Assembly (NCBI RefSeq): GCF_000004195.4
Contig: NC_030680.2
Location: 2,792,964-2,856,963, forward strand
Length of the DNA: 64,000 bases
Origin: Xenopus tropicalis
Taxonomy: Eukaryota > Chordata > Amphibia > Anura > Pipidae
Direction: 5' to 3'
The position numbers and the translations under genes were made by a program. Position 1 is the first letter of the stretch; each line of letters opens with the position of its first letter. The notes beneath the pieces are model-generated. The model had not been told where the DNA came from, made no database searches, and worked only from the letters and a program-made list of their open reading frames with translations. Positions 47,910 to 60,150 of the stretch are shown one piece after another.

Positions 47910-49463
47910 CAGGTATGGGACCCGTTATCCAAAATGTTTGGGACCTGGGGTTTTCTGGATAAGGGGTTGTTCCGTAATTCACATCTCCTACCTAAAGTCT
48001 GCTGAAAACATTATTTAAAGAGTAATTAAACCCAATAGGGCTGTTCTGCCCCAATAAGGGGTAATTATATCTTAGTTGGGATCAAGTACAGGTACTGTTT
48101 TATTATTACAGAGAAAAGGGAATCATTTAACCATTAAATAAACCCAATAGGGCTGTTCTGCCCCAATAAGGGGTAATTATATCTTAGTTGGGATCAAGTA
48201 CAGGTACTGTTTTATTATTACAGAGAAAAGGGAATCATTTAACCATTAAATAAACCCAATAGGGCTGTTCTGCCCCAATAAGGGGTAATTATATCTTAGT
48301 TGGGATCAAGTACAGGTACTGTTTTATTATTACAGAGAAAAGGGAATCATTTAACCATTAAATAAACCCAATAGGGCTGTTCTGCCCCCAATAAGGGGTA
48401 ATTATATCTTAGTTGGGATCAAGTACAGGTACTGTTTTATTATTACAGAGAAAAGGGAATCATTTAACCATGAAATAAACCCAATAGGGCTGTTCTGCCC
48501 CAATAAGGGGTAATTATATCTTAGTTGGGATCAAGTACAGGTACTGTTTTATTATTACAGAGAAAAGGGAATCATTTAACCATTAAATAAACTCAATAGG
48601 GCTGTTCTGCCCCAATAAGGGGTAATTATATCTTAGTTGGGATCAAGTACAGGTACTGTTTTATTATTACAGAGAAAAGGGAATCATTTAACCATTAAAT
48701 AAACCCAATAGGGCTGTTCTGCCCCCAATAAGGGGTAATTATATCTTAGTTGGGATCAAGTACAGGTACTGTTTTATTATTACAGAGAAAAGGGAATCAT
48801 TTAACCATTAAATAAACTCAATAGGGCTGTTCTGCCCCAATAAGGGGTAATTATATCTTAGTTGGGATCAAGTACAGGTACTGTTTTATTATTACAGAGA
48901 AAAGGGAATCATTTAACCATGAAATAAACCCAATAGGGCTTTTCTGCCCCAATAAGGGGTAATTATATCTTAGTTGGGATCAAGTACAGGTACTGTTTTA
49001 TTATTACAGAGAAAAGGGAATCATTTAACCATGAAATAAACCCAATAGGGCTGTTCTGCCCCAATAAGGGGTAATTATATCTTAGTTGGGATCAAGTACA
49101 GGTACTGTTTTATTATTACAGAGAAAAGGGAATCATTTAACCATGAAATAAACCCAATAGGGCTGTTCTGCCCCAATAAGGGGTAATTATATCTTAGTTG
49201 GGATCAAGTACAGGTACTGTTTTATTATTACAGAGAAAAGGGAATCATTTAACCATTAAATAAACCCAATAGGGCTGTTCTGCCCCAATAAGGGGTAATT
49301 ATATCTTAGTTGGGATCAAGTACAGGTTCTGTTTTATTACTAAAAAGAAAAAGGAAATTTTTAAAAATGATTATTTGATTAAAATAGAGTCTATGGAAGA
49401 TGGCCTTTCCATAATTAGGAACTTTCTGGATAATGGGTTTCTGGATAAGTGGTCCGATACCTG
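47910..49463 (+). mobile_element. Inverted-repeat MITE-like insertion carrying an amplified core
   Basis: Left end CAGGTATGGGACCCGTTATC and right end GGTCCGATACCTG are inverted complements (CAGGTATSGGACC). TA flanks both sides (47908-47909 and 49464-49465), consistent with a TA target duplication inside the outer element. Further inside, CTGGGGTTTTCTGGATAAGG and GGATAATGGGTTTCTGG are also partly inverted. TA target sites suggest the Tc1/mariner group, but that is inference. It has no transposase; almost all its length is the internal array at 48029-49340. Confidence 0.7.
48029..49340 (+). repeat. 112-bp tandem array inside the MITE-like element
   Basis: Nearly 12 units of 112 bp: AACCCAATAGGGCTGTTCTG, CCCCAATAAGGGGTAATTAT, ATCTTAGTTGGGATCAAGTA, CAGGTACTGTTTTATTATTA, CAGAGAAAAGGGAATCATTT, AACCATTAAATA. 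Spacing was checked at 48031, 48143, 48255 and 48367. Units are almost identical (ATTAAATAA or ATGAAATAA; AACCC or AACTC), so the expansion is recent compared with the decay of the element ends. Confidence 0.97.
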
Positions 49464-49788
49464 TATAATGTAGAGACTTCTATTCTGGGACAACTTGCCA
49501 TTGGTTTTCATTTATTTAGCTTTATATTCAGCAGTTTGGAATTGCAGCAGCTATTAGGTTGCTAGGGTGCAAATAACCGTAGCAACCAGATACTGATTTA
49601 AATAAGGGACTTGAACACAAATACGGGGGGGCTTTCGGATAAAAATAAGTAATAAAATGTAACAGCGACAATAAAATCATTATAGAGTATTTGTTTTTTT
49701 GGATGTTGGGGTCAGTGACCCCCATTTGAAAGCTGGCGAGTCAGGAGAAGAGAGCAAGTAATTCAGAAACTATAAAAAAAGAAAACCC

Positions 49789-50149
49789 GGGGGGGGGGGT
49801 TACAATTTCCCCCCTTTTATTGTGCCTTTACCCGCGTTCATACAAAAGAAGAAAGTTGCCCCTCGGGGTGCCAGTGCTTGTTGGCACATAGTCGGACAGT
49901 GCCAAGGTGCCCCCTGACTGGCGGCTGCAGATGGAACTTTCCGAGCGGCTCCTGTGGGACGGACAGTGGCACCTGTTCCTCCGCACTCACCGGGCCGGTG
50001 CGCCGGTTTAATGAAGCGCCAGGGCAGATGGCACAGGATGGCAGCGTCTCGGCACAGAGGAGAGAGAGAAGGAGGGGGCACATCTCCCCAACTATTCTCT
50101 GTTTGTGTAAAGAAGCCGAGAGACAATGATTCTTGTGCATCTGCCCCGT
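49789..50149. other. Single-copy intronic stretch
   Basis: No gene recognised. It starts with a G-run (49789-49798). The overlapping frames at 49800-50247 on both strands have no domain. Confidence 0.4.
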
Positions 50150-50645
50150 CTCTGCCCCTATATATTAGGTACCTACCTAGTGCTACCAACCCCTATATAT
50201 TAGGTACCTACCTAGTGCTACCAACCCCTATTTCTGTAGGGAAATGAGAGCAGAGCAGGCAGTAACCCTTCCAACACTTTCCCCTGTCTCTGCCCCTATA
50301 TATTAGGTACCTACCTAGTGCTACCAACCCCTATTTCTGTAGGGAAATGAGAGCAGAGCAGGCAGTAACCCTTCCAACACTTTCCCCTGTCTCTGCCCCT
50401 ATATATTAGGTACCTACCTAGTGCTACCAACCCCTATTTCTGTAGGGAAATGAGAGCAGAGCAGGCAGTAACCCTTCCAACACTTTCCCCTGTCTCTGCC
50501 CCTATATATTAGGTACCTACCTAGTGCTACCAACCCCTATTTCTGTAGGGAAATGAGAGCAGGGCAGGCAGTAACCCTTCCAACACTTTCCCCTGTCTCT
50601 GCCCCTATATATTAGGTACCTACCTAGTGCTACCAACCCCTATTT
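50150..50645 (+). repeat. 103-bp tandem array (family L, copy 2)
   Basis: About five units of the 103-bp unit of 31119-32042, same orientation. The left edge has an extra truncated unit of about 42 bp (TATATATTAGGTACCTACCT repeated from AACCCCTATATATTAGG). Confidence 0.96.
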
Positions 50646-51096
50646 CCCCTTAGTATATATATATATTCTCACACCCACGTCGGTGCCTAATTACAGTTCT
50701 GCTACACCCCAGTACATATTGGGCGGCTGTACATGATGTTGGTGACCAGGACACGGGCCGGTCTGACTCAGCTAATACTGTGCTGCCCCGGGGGCAGGTT
50801 CTTTCACGCGCCAGTAGCAGTAGGAGCCGGCTCAGGGCAGGGTGGCAGTTGCTGCACAAAGACCTTTTTGTCAGACTTTGATTTTCCTGCAAAACAAATT
50901 TAGGAAAATACAGCTAAGTGCATTTTATTATTTTTAACTTGACCTTTTTATCAACCTCCATCTTGAAATGTCCCCCAGGGACCTCCCCTTTCTATTTCCC
51001 CAATTACAGGGGCCGCCAGTGTCTAATGATGTTGCGCCTCACTGCTCAGGGGCCGAGCGTAGATTTGCTGGTCATTGTGCCGGGGTTTGTCTGTCT
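50646..51096. other. Single-copy intronic stretch
   Basis: No gene recognised. It has a short TA run near 50653-50665; the remainder is ordinary single-copy sequence up to the next array. Confidence 0.4.
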
Positions 51097-52824
51097 GTTG
51101 TATCAGGAGTCAGAACCAGCAGTGCAGGGAAGGGAAAGGGACAGACACAGTGACAGTTACACATAACTATAAACCCAGTGAGAATGAGGAATGAATGGGT
51201 ATTGGGGAGTTGTATCAGGAGTCAGAACCAGCAGTGCAGGGAAGGGAAAGGGACAGACACAGTGACAGTTACACATAACTATAAACCCAGTGAGAATGAG
51301 GGATGAATGGATATTGGGGAGTTGTATCAGGAGTCAGAACCAGCAGTGCAGGGAAGGGACAGACACAGTGACAGTTACACATAACTATAAACCCAGTGAG
51401 AATGAGGGATGAATGGATATTGGGGAGTTGTATCAGGAGTCAGAACCAGCAGTGCAGGGAAGGGAAAGGGACAGACACAGTGACAGTTACACATAACTAT
51501 AAACCCAGTGAGAATGAGGAATGAATGGATATTGGGGAGTTGTATCAGGAGTCAGAACCAGCAGTGCAGGGAAGGGAAAGGGACAGACACAGTGACAGTT
51601 ACACATAACTATAAACCCAGTGAGAATGAGGAATGAATGGGTATTGGGGAGTTGTATCAGGAGTCAGAACCAGCAGTGCAGGGAAGGGAAAGGGACAGAC
51701 ACAGTGACAGTTACACATAACTATAAACCCAGTGAGAATGAGGAATGAATGGATATTGGGGAGTTGTATCAGGAGTCAGAACCAGCAGTGCAGAGAAGGG
51801 ACAGACACAGTGACAGTTACACATAACTATAAACCCAGTGAGAATGAGGAATGAATGGGTATTGGGGAGTTGTATCAGGAGTCAGAACCAGCAGTGCAGG
51901 GAAGGGAAAGGGACAGACACAGTGACAGTTACACATAACTATAAACCCAGTGAGAATGAGGAATGAATGGATATTGGGGAGTTGTATCAGGAGTCAGAAC
52001 CAGCAGTGCAGGGAAGGGACAGACACAGTGACAGTTACACATAACTATAAACCCAGTGAGAATGAGGAATGAATGGATATTGGGGAGTTGTATCAGGAGT
52101 CAGAACCAGCAGTGCAGGGAAGGGACAGACACAGTGACAGTTACACATAACTATAAACCCAGTGAGAATGAGGAATGAATGGATATTGGGGAGTTGTATC
52201 AGGAGTCAGAACCAGCAGTGCAGGGAAGGGAAAGGGACAGACACAGTGACAGTTACACATAACTATAAACCCAGTGAGAATGAGGAATGAATGGATATTG
52301 GGGAGTTGTATCAGGAGTCAGAACCAGCAGTGCAGGGAAGGGACAGACACAGTGACAGTTACACATAACTATAAACCCAGTGAGAATGAGGAATGAATGG
52401 GTATTGGGGAGTTGTATCAGGAGTCAGAACCAGCAGTGCAGGGAAGGGAAAGGGACAGACACAGTGACAGTTACACATAACTATAAACCCAGTGAGAATG
52501 AGGGATGAATGGATATTGGGGAGTTGTATCAGGAGTCAGAACCAGCAGTGCAGGGAAGGGAAAGGGACAGACACAGTGACAGTTACACATAACTATAAAC
52601 CCAGTGAGAATGAGGAATGAATGGATATTGGGGAGTTGTATCAGGAGTCAGAACCAGCAGTGCAGGGAAGGGAAAGGGACAGACACAGTGACAGTTACAC
52701 ATAACTATAAACCCAGTGAGAATGAGGAATGAATGGATATTGGGGAGTTGTATCAGGAGTCAGAACCAGCAGTGCAGGGAAGGGAAAGGGACAGACACAG
52801 TGACAGTTACACATAACTATAAAT
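51097..52824 (+). repeat. 112-bp tandem array (family D, copy 3)
   Basis: About 15-16 units of the 112-bp unit of 13869-14914, same orientation. Several units are 106 bp because one AAAGGG is missing (GGGAAGGGACAGACAC). The array ends inside a unit at ACATAACTATAAA. Confidence 0.97.
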
Positions 52825-53060
52825 AAAATGGATATTGGTGATGGAGCCTTTACAGATTCAGGTAGAAAACGAGAAAGACAGAAAGTAATAATAAACTCAA
52901 GTTAATCAAGTAGAACGGAGACATTTTAAAGATAACGTTTATGCAAATTAGCGCAGCTGCGGATCAGAAACTGGTGTGTAATGGCCTCACATTCACTGGA
53001 CTGGTAATGAGCTGGGCTTCTAATTACTTCTACTGGATCTGTCATACTGAGTAACAGGGA
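52825..53060. promoter_or_regulatory. Candidate conserved non-coding element between two arrays
   Basis: 236 bp of complex single-copy sequence isolated between a 112-bp array and the inverted 104-bp array. It contains TTTATGCAAATTAGCGCAGC (octamer-like and homeodomain-like cores followed by an E-box CAGCTG), GTTAATCAAG and CTTCTAATTACTTC. SOX6 introns are known to hold conserved regulatory elements. The assignment rests on texture only; no alignment was possible. Confidence 0.3.
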
Positions 53061-54125
53061 GTTATTGTGTGCCCAGAGCATTCCCTCTCTGTATATTTGT
53101 ATTTATACATATGGGTAGGGGGTGCCATAGTGTTTCCCTTAGACAGTACAGTATGGGGGTACAGCTTATTGTGTGCCCAGAGCATTCCCTCTCTGTATAT
53201 TTGTATTTATACATATGGGTAGGGGGTGCCATAGTGTTTCCCTTAGACAGTACAGTATGGGGGTACAGCTTATTGTGTGCCCAGAACATTCCTTCTCTGT
53301 ATATTTGTATTTATACATATGGGTAGGAGGTGCCATAGTGTTTCCCTTAGACAGTACAGTATGGGGGTACAGCTTATTGTGTGCCCAGAACATTCCCTCT
53401 CTGTATATTTGTATTTATACATATGGGTAGGGGGTGCCATAGTGTTTCCCTTAGACAGTACAGTATGGGGGTACAGCTTATTGTGTGCCCAGAACATTCC
53501 TTCTCTGTATATTTGTATTTATACATATGGGTAGGGGGTGCCATAGTGTTTCCCTTAGACAGTACAGTATGGGGGTACAGCTTATTGTGTGCCCAGAACA
53601 TTCCTTCTCTGTATATTTGTATTTATACATATGGGTAGGGGGTGCCATAGTGTTTCCCTTAGACAGTACAGTATGGGGGTACAGCTTATTGTGTGCCCAG
53701 AACATTCCTTCTCTGTATATTTGTATTTATACATATGGGTAGGGGGTGCCATAGTGTTTCCCTTAGACAGTACAGTATGGGGGTACAGCTTATTGTGTGC
53801 CCAGAACATTCCTTCTCTGTATATTTGTATTTATACATATGGGTAGGGGGTGCCATAGGGTTTCCCGTAGACAGTACAGTATGGGGGTACAGCTTATTGT
53901 GTGCCCAGAACATTCCTTCTCTGTATATTTGTATTTATACATATGGGTAGGAGGTGCCATAGTGTTTCCCTTAGACAGTACAGTATGGGGGTGGAGCTTA
54001 TTGTGTGCCCAGAACATTCCCTCTCTGTATATTTGTATTTATACATATGGGTAGGAGGTGCCATAGTGTTTCCCTTAGACAGTACAGTATGGGGGTGGAG
54101 CTTATTGTGTGCCCAGAGCATTCCT
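53061..54125 (-). repeat. 104-bp tandem array (family E, copy 3, inverted)
   Basis: About ten units of the 104-bp unit in reverse orientation to the arrays at 15636 and 22355; read on + it is TTATTGTGTGCCCAGAACAT, TCCTTCTCTGTATATTTGTA, TTTATACATATGGGTAGGGG, GTGCCATAGTGTTTCCCTTA, GACAGTACAGTATGGGGGTA. Starts of read-through frames step by 104. The last units carry GGGGGTGGAGC in place of GGGGGTACAGC. Confidence 0.97.
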
Positions 54126-55032
<907 letters not shown>

Positions 55033-55204
55033 TGCACACAAATTCTCACCCTTAATAAGTGTAAAGAGAGGGAATAAAAATGCAGAGAAATGTAATTAAC
55101 AAATTGTAAATAGGAAACTTTCCTTCCGCCAAACGGTGAGAGAATCAGAATCTTCCCCATCTGTGTGTAACTACTTACCTGCAGCCTGAGAGACCCACCT
55201 ACCA
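55033..55204. other. Short single-copy intron
   Basis: Ordinary single-copy sequence between two repeats; nothing recognised. Confidence 0.5.
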
Positions 55205-56041
55205 CTATATATTAGGTACCTACCTAGTGCTACCAACCCCTATTTCTGTAGGGAAATGAGAGCAGGGCAGGCAGTAACCCTTCCAACACTTTCCCCTGTC
55301 TCTGCCCCTATATATTAGGTACCTACCTAGTGCTACCAACCCCTATTTCTGTAGGGAAATGAGAGCAGGGCAGGCAGTAACCCTTCCAACACTTTCCCCT
55401 GTCTCTGCCCCTATATATTAGGTACCTACCTAGTGCTACCAACCCCTATTTCTGTAGGGAAATGAGAGCAGGGCAGGCAGTAACCCTTCCAACACTTTCC
55501 CCTCTCTCTGCCCCTATATATTAGGTACCTACCTAGTGCTACCAACCCCTATTTCTGTAGGGAAATGAGAGCAGGGCAGGCAGTAACCCTTCCAACACTT
55601 TCCCCTGTCTCTGCCCCTATATATTAGGTACCTACCTAGTGCTACCAACCCCTATTTCTGTAGGGAAATGAGAGCAGGGCAGGCAGTAACCCTTCCAACA
55701 CTTTCCCCTGTCTCTGCCCCTATATATTAGGTACCTACCTAGTGCTACCAACCCCTATTTCTGTAGGGAAATGAGAGCAGGGCAGGCAGTAACCCTTCCA
55801 ACACTTTCCCCTGTCTCTGCCCCTATATATTAGGTACCTACCTAGTGCTACCAACCCCTATTTCTGTAGGGAAATGAGAGCAGGGCAGGCAGTAACCCTT
55901 CCAACACTTTCCCCTGTCTCTGCCTCTATATATTAGGTACCTACCTAGTGCTACCAACCCCTATTTCTGTAGGGAAATGAGAGCAGGGCAGGCAGTAACC
56001 CTTCCAACACTTTCCCCTGTCTCTGCCCCTATATATTAGGT
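55205..56041 (+). repeat. 103-bp tandem array (family L, copy 3)
   Basis: About eight units of the 103-bp unit of 31119-32042, same orientation, beginning and ending at the TATATATTAGG word. This copy lies in a different intron from the other two. Confidence 0.97.
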
Positions 56042-57227
56042 CCGTAGGGGGCATTACAGGCAGTTACCCTTGTGCTTTCAGGCCCCCGCGCCCCCCCAGT
56101 AGGAGGCATCTCTGGGAGGGAGTTTAATTGGGGAGGAATAATGCAATAAAGGGGACAATTTGTGACATATGCAGATACTCTGGGAATCCGGGGATGTAAA
56201 TTGCTTTTCCTATTGCCGGTGACAGCGGCGCAGATGTTTGGCGCTAATGGATTCCCGTAGTACAATGACACTTGCAGATATTGTCATGTTCATCAGAAAT
56301 GTGGAAATTGGTTAAATCCTAAATAATAAACACTGTTATTCTGCAACCGCGGCGGCGGCGAGATGTCAATCCAAATATCATGTGATACGTGTTAATTAGA
56401 GAGGAAACGAGCGGCGCAGAGACCGGCGCCTCCGTAATGTCGCAGCTTCATTTCATTTAAATACGAAGGGAAATAAAAATGTCACATCCCAATCCATCTG
56501 CTGCCCAGTTGCTACGCGATTAGCCCTAGCAACCAGATGGCAGTTTAAATGCCGCGCAGAATAGAAGGTAATCTCAGAATAAAGGACAAGTTGGGGCTTA
56601 TTTACATATCAGATGCCAGGGTTAATTAGTGGGCCCCGCCCCTGCTGTCCCTTTGCTGATTGGCTGAGGTTTTAGTCCCGATGATCAGAATTCAGACTCG
56701 TATAAAAGGGACGGGGACCTGTCGGGACTTGCGCCCCATTCTCTGCGGGAACAAAACACGTTTAACTCCGAAGGGGAAACGCCGGCCAAACACACGCCAA
56801 GGTATTCCCTGCCGCACCCCCCGCGCTTAACCCTTTCCATTCTGTACAGAGGGGCAAGTAAGGGGGGGCACTAGGGCCCCAACAGTGATTGGTCAGCACA
56901 GAGCCAGGGCTCAAACCTGCCCCCCCCCCGCCCAGGTGTTCTGCAACTCCCTGCGCCCCTCGGCCTCAGCCCCAGTATCAATTGCATTTGGTTTGGCCTT
57001 AGAATAAAAAAAAAGGAATTTTTTCCTTAGAGATTAGTTACGAGTCTGTGCCCTAACGAGCGGGAATATTGTATTAATTGGATACTGAGGGGCAGTCTGT
57101 GAGCATGGGGGGTGCAGTCACTGGAATCCATTAACCCCATAGGTGCTGTCACAGTAAGGTGGAACCTCATGGATCTTAATGTTCCATATACACCCATAGT
57201 CCTTAGGGGGGGTACAGGGAGGTTATG
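56042..57227. promoter_or_regulatory. Single-copy intron with candidate conserved element and promoter-like motif
   Basis: 56150-56480 is complex and AT-balanced (GTAAATTGCTTTTCCTATTG, GCGCTAATGGATTCCCG, AATAATAAACACTGTTATTC, CGTGTTAATTAGAGAGG), a candidate conserved element. 56510-56545 (GCCCTAGCAACCAGATGG) is a dispersed-element fragment. 56659-56709 has ATTGGCTGAG (inverted CCAAT), then TATAAAAGGG 42 bases later, promoter-like spacing. No open frame of note follows, so an old transposable-element promoter is as likely as a real intronic promoter. Confidence 0.3.
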
Positions 57228-58745
57228 TATGGGCAAGATGGGGACAGTAGGGCAAGATGGGGACAGTAGGACAAGATGGGGACAGTAGGGCAAGATGGGG
57301 ACAGTAGGGCAAGATGGAGACAGTAGGGCAAGATGGAGACAGTAGGGCAAGATGGAGACAGTAGGGCAAGATGGAGACAGTAGGGCAAGATGGAGACAGT
57401 AGGGCAAGATGGAGACAGTAGGGCAAGATGGAGACAGTAGGGCAAGATGGGGACAGTAGGGCAAGATGGAGACAGTAGGGCAAGATGGGGACAGTAGGGC
57501 AAGATGGAGACAGTAGGGCAAGATGGGGACAGTAGGGCAAGATGGAGACAGTAGGGCAAGATGGAGACAGTAGGACAAGATGGAGACAGTAGGGCAAGAT
57601 GGGGACAGTAGGGCAAGATGGAGACAGTAGGGCAAGATGGAGACAGTAGGGCAAGATGGAGACAGTAGGACAAGATGGAGACAGTAGGGCAAGATGGGGA
57701 CAGTAGGGCAAGATGGAGACAGTAGGGCAAGGTGGGGACAGTAGGGCAAGGTGGGGACAGTAGGGCAAGATGGAGACAGTAGGACAAGATGGAGACAGTA
57801 GGGCAAGATGGAGACAGTAGGACAAGATGGGGACAGTAGGGCAAGATGGAGACAGTAGGGCAAGATGGGGACAGTAGGGCAAGATGGAGACAGTAGGGCA
57901 AGATGGGGACAGTAGGACAAGATGGAGACAGTAGGGCAAGATGGGGACAGTAGGGCAAGATGGGGACAGTAGGGCAAGATGGAGACAGTAGGACAAGATG
58001 GAGACAGTAGGGCAAGATGGGGACAGTAGGACAAGATGGGGACAGTAGGGCAAGATGGAGACAGTAGGACAAGATGGAGACAGTAGGGCAAGATGGGGAC
58101 AGTAGGACAAGATGGAGACAGTAGGACAAGATGGGGACAGTAGGACAAGATGGAGACAGTAGGGCAAGATGGAGACAGTAGGGCAAGATGGAGACAGTAG
58201 GGCAAGATGGGGACAGTAGGGCAAGATGGAGACAGTAGGGCAAGATGGAGACAGTAGGGCAAGATGGAGACAGTAGGGCAAGATGGAGACAGTAGGGCAA
58301 GATGGAGACAGTAGGGCAAGGTGGGGACAGTAGGGCAAGATGGAGACTGCAGGGCAAGATGGGGACAGTAGGGCAAGATGGAGACAGTAGGGCAAGATGG
58401 AGACAGTAGGGCAAGATGGGGACAGTAGGGCAAGATGGGGACAGTAGGGCAAGATGGAGACAGTAGGGCAAGATGGAGACAGTAGGGCAAGATGGGGACA
58501 GTAGGGCAAGATGGAGACAGTAGGGCAAGATGGAGACAGTAGGGCAAGATGGGGACAGTAGGGCAAGATGGAGACAGTTGGGCAAGATGGAGACAGTAGG
58601 GCAAGATGGGGACAGTAGGGCAAGATGGGGACAGTAGGACAAGATGGAGACAGTAGGGCAAGGTGGGGACAGTAGGGCAAGGTGGAGACAGTAGGGCAAG
58701 GTGGGGACAGTAGGGCAAGGTGGGGACAGTAGGGCAAGATGAGGA
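57228..58745 (+). repeat. 19-bp tandem array (family M, copy 3)
   Basis: About 80 copies of GCAAGATGGRGACAGTAGG, with A- and G-types (GATGGAGACA, GATGGGGACA) and GGCAAG/GACAAG interspersed in partly repeating patterns; a few GGTGGGGACA units lie near both 57725 and 58320-58730. Three antisense frames of 533-597 codons span it only because the unit lacks stops on that strand. Confidence 0.98.
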
Positions 58746-59343
58746 CTGCAGGACATAGGTGAAGAGGGTAGAGCAAATATGTAGACGTAGGGGCAAGATG
58801 ACATTGAGGCAAGAAGGCAAACGCTGTGGGTACTGGGAGTTGTAGGCTAATGGCAGGGGGGCCCCATACGCTGTAGATACGTATCAGGGCCCATAGATAC
58901 AAGAGGACATTTGACCAATTAGCATTTCCATTCGCCGCCGGCCATGTCAGTTTTACGGCTCCTGAGATATCACTTTGTTCCCTTTGTGTTGTTCCAAGAC
59001 AATGACGACCCTAAATGGCTAAGTGCCCCCCCCCCGGCCCCCGTAATAAAACCGATAACAATTTCATGTCAGTCCTGAAGGATCAAATTAAAAAAACATA
59101 TTTCTCTCTTTACGAGCCCATTAAACGGCGGCTCCGTCCCAGCGCAGATAATGACCTTGGCGATTATGCGCCCAACTCAAACCTTGGCCGCGTTCATTGT
59201 TTGGCCAGAAGTGCCCGACTCTTCTGTTCTTCTTAATTGCCTCTAACGTGGGGGCACTAAATATCCTGCCCCTTAGAGTCCCCCTGGGCCTCATTAACCA
59301 ATTAAGTTATTGGGATAACTGGCATGTACCAAAATGGGGCCAA
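58746..59343. other. Single-copy intron
   Basis: No gene recognised. 58910-59180 (TCAGTTTTACGGCTCCTGAG, GGATCAAATTAAAAAAACAT, CAGCGCAGATAATGACCTTG) has the texture of a candidate conserved element. A C-run lies at 59027-59036. The frame 59015-59236 has no recognisable domain. Confidence 0.4.
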
Positions 59344-60150
59344 TCAGTTGCCCAACGTAAGAACCTGCCCAACGTAAGAACCTGCCCAATGTAAGAACCT
59401 GCCCAACATAAGAACCTGCCCAATGCAAGAACCTGCCCAATGTAAGAACCTGCCCAATGTAAGAACCTGCCCAACGTAAGAACCTGCCTAATGTAAGAAC
59501 CAGTCTAACATATGAACCTGCCCAACGTAATAACCAGCCCAATGTAATAACCAGCCCAACGTAAGAACCTGCCCAATGTAAGAACCTGCCCAAAGTAAGA
59601 ACCTGACCAACGTTAGAACCTGCCCAACATAAGAACCAGTCTAACGTAAGAACCTGCCCAACGCGAGAACCTGCCCAACGCGAGAACCTGCCCAATGCGA
59701 GAACCTGCCCAATGCGAGAACCTGCCCAACGTAAGAACCTGCCCAACGTAAGAACCTGCCCAAAGTTAGAACCTGCCCATCGTCATGACCTACCCAACGT
59801 AAGAACCTGCCCAACGTAAGAACCAGCCCAACGTAAGAACCTGCCCAATGTAAGAACCAGCCCAACGCAAGAACTTGCCCTACGCAAGAACCTGCCCAAT
59901 GCAAGAACCTGCCCAACGCAAAAACCTGCCCAACGTAAGAACCTGCCCAACGTAAGAACCTGCCCCATATAAGAACATGCCCAACCTAAGAACCTGCCCA
60001 ATGTAAGAACCTGCCCAACATAAGAACCTACCCAACGTAAGAATCTGCCCAACATAAGAATCTGCCCAATGTAAGAACATGCCCAACATAAGAACCTGCC
60101 CAACGTAAGAACATGCCCAACATAAGAACCTGCCCAACGTAAGAACCTAG
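59344..60150 (+). repeat. 17-bp array rich in GTAAGA
   Basis: About 47 copies of a 17-bp unit CCCAACGTAAGAACCTG. Variants are mostly at the CpG (CCCAATGTAAG, CCCAACATAAG) or give CGCGAG and CGCAAG. By hand count about 24 units keep GTAAG on the sense strand, the central part of a 5' splice site. Minus-strand frames reading LTLGRFLRWAGSYVG are read-through. Confidence 0.97.

Larger units (their letters stand above)
47872..49788 (+). mobile_element. Dispersed frog element interrupted by a nested insertion
   Basis: Left part 47872-47909 (ATTAAAGGGTTAGTTCCCCT, TATTAACTTTTAA) and right part 49464-49788 (AATGTAGAGACTTC, GCCATTGGTTTTCATTTATT, GGTTGCTAGGGTGCAAATAA, TCAGTGACCCCCATTTGAAA) match, in order, the reverse complement of the copy at 42300-42478 where they overlap. 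They are separated by an inverted-repeat insertion. No protein-coding capacity, so it would be a non-autonomous element. Confidence 0.7.

Noticed and set aside
57027..58902. Three overlapping antisense frames of 533-597 codons
   Set aside because: All three frames are open at once because the 19-bp unit has no stop on that strand. No start context, no domain, and the same repeat peptide in each.
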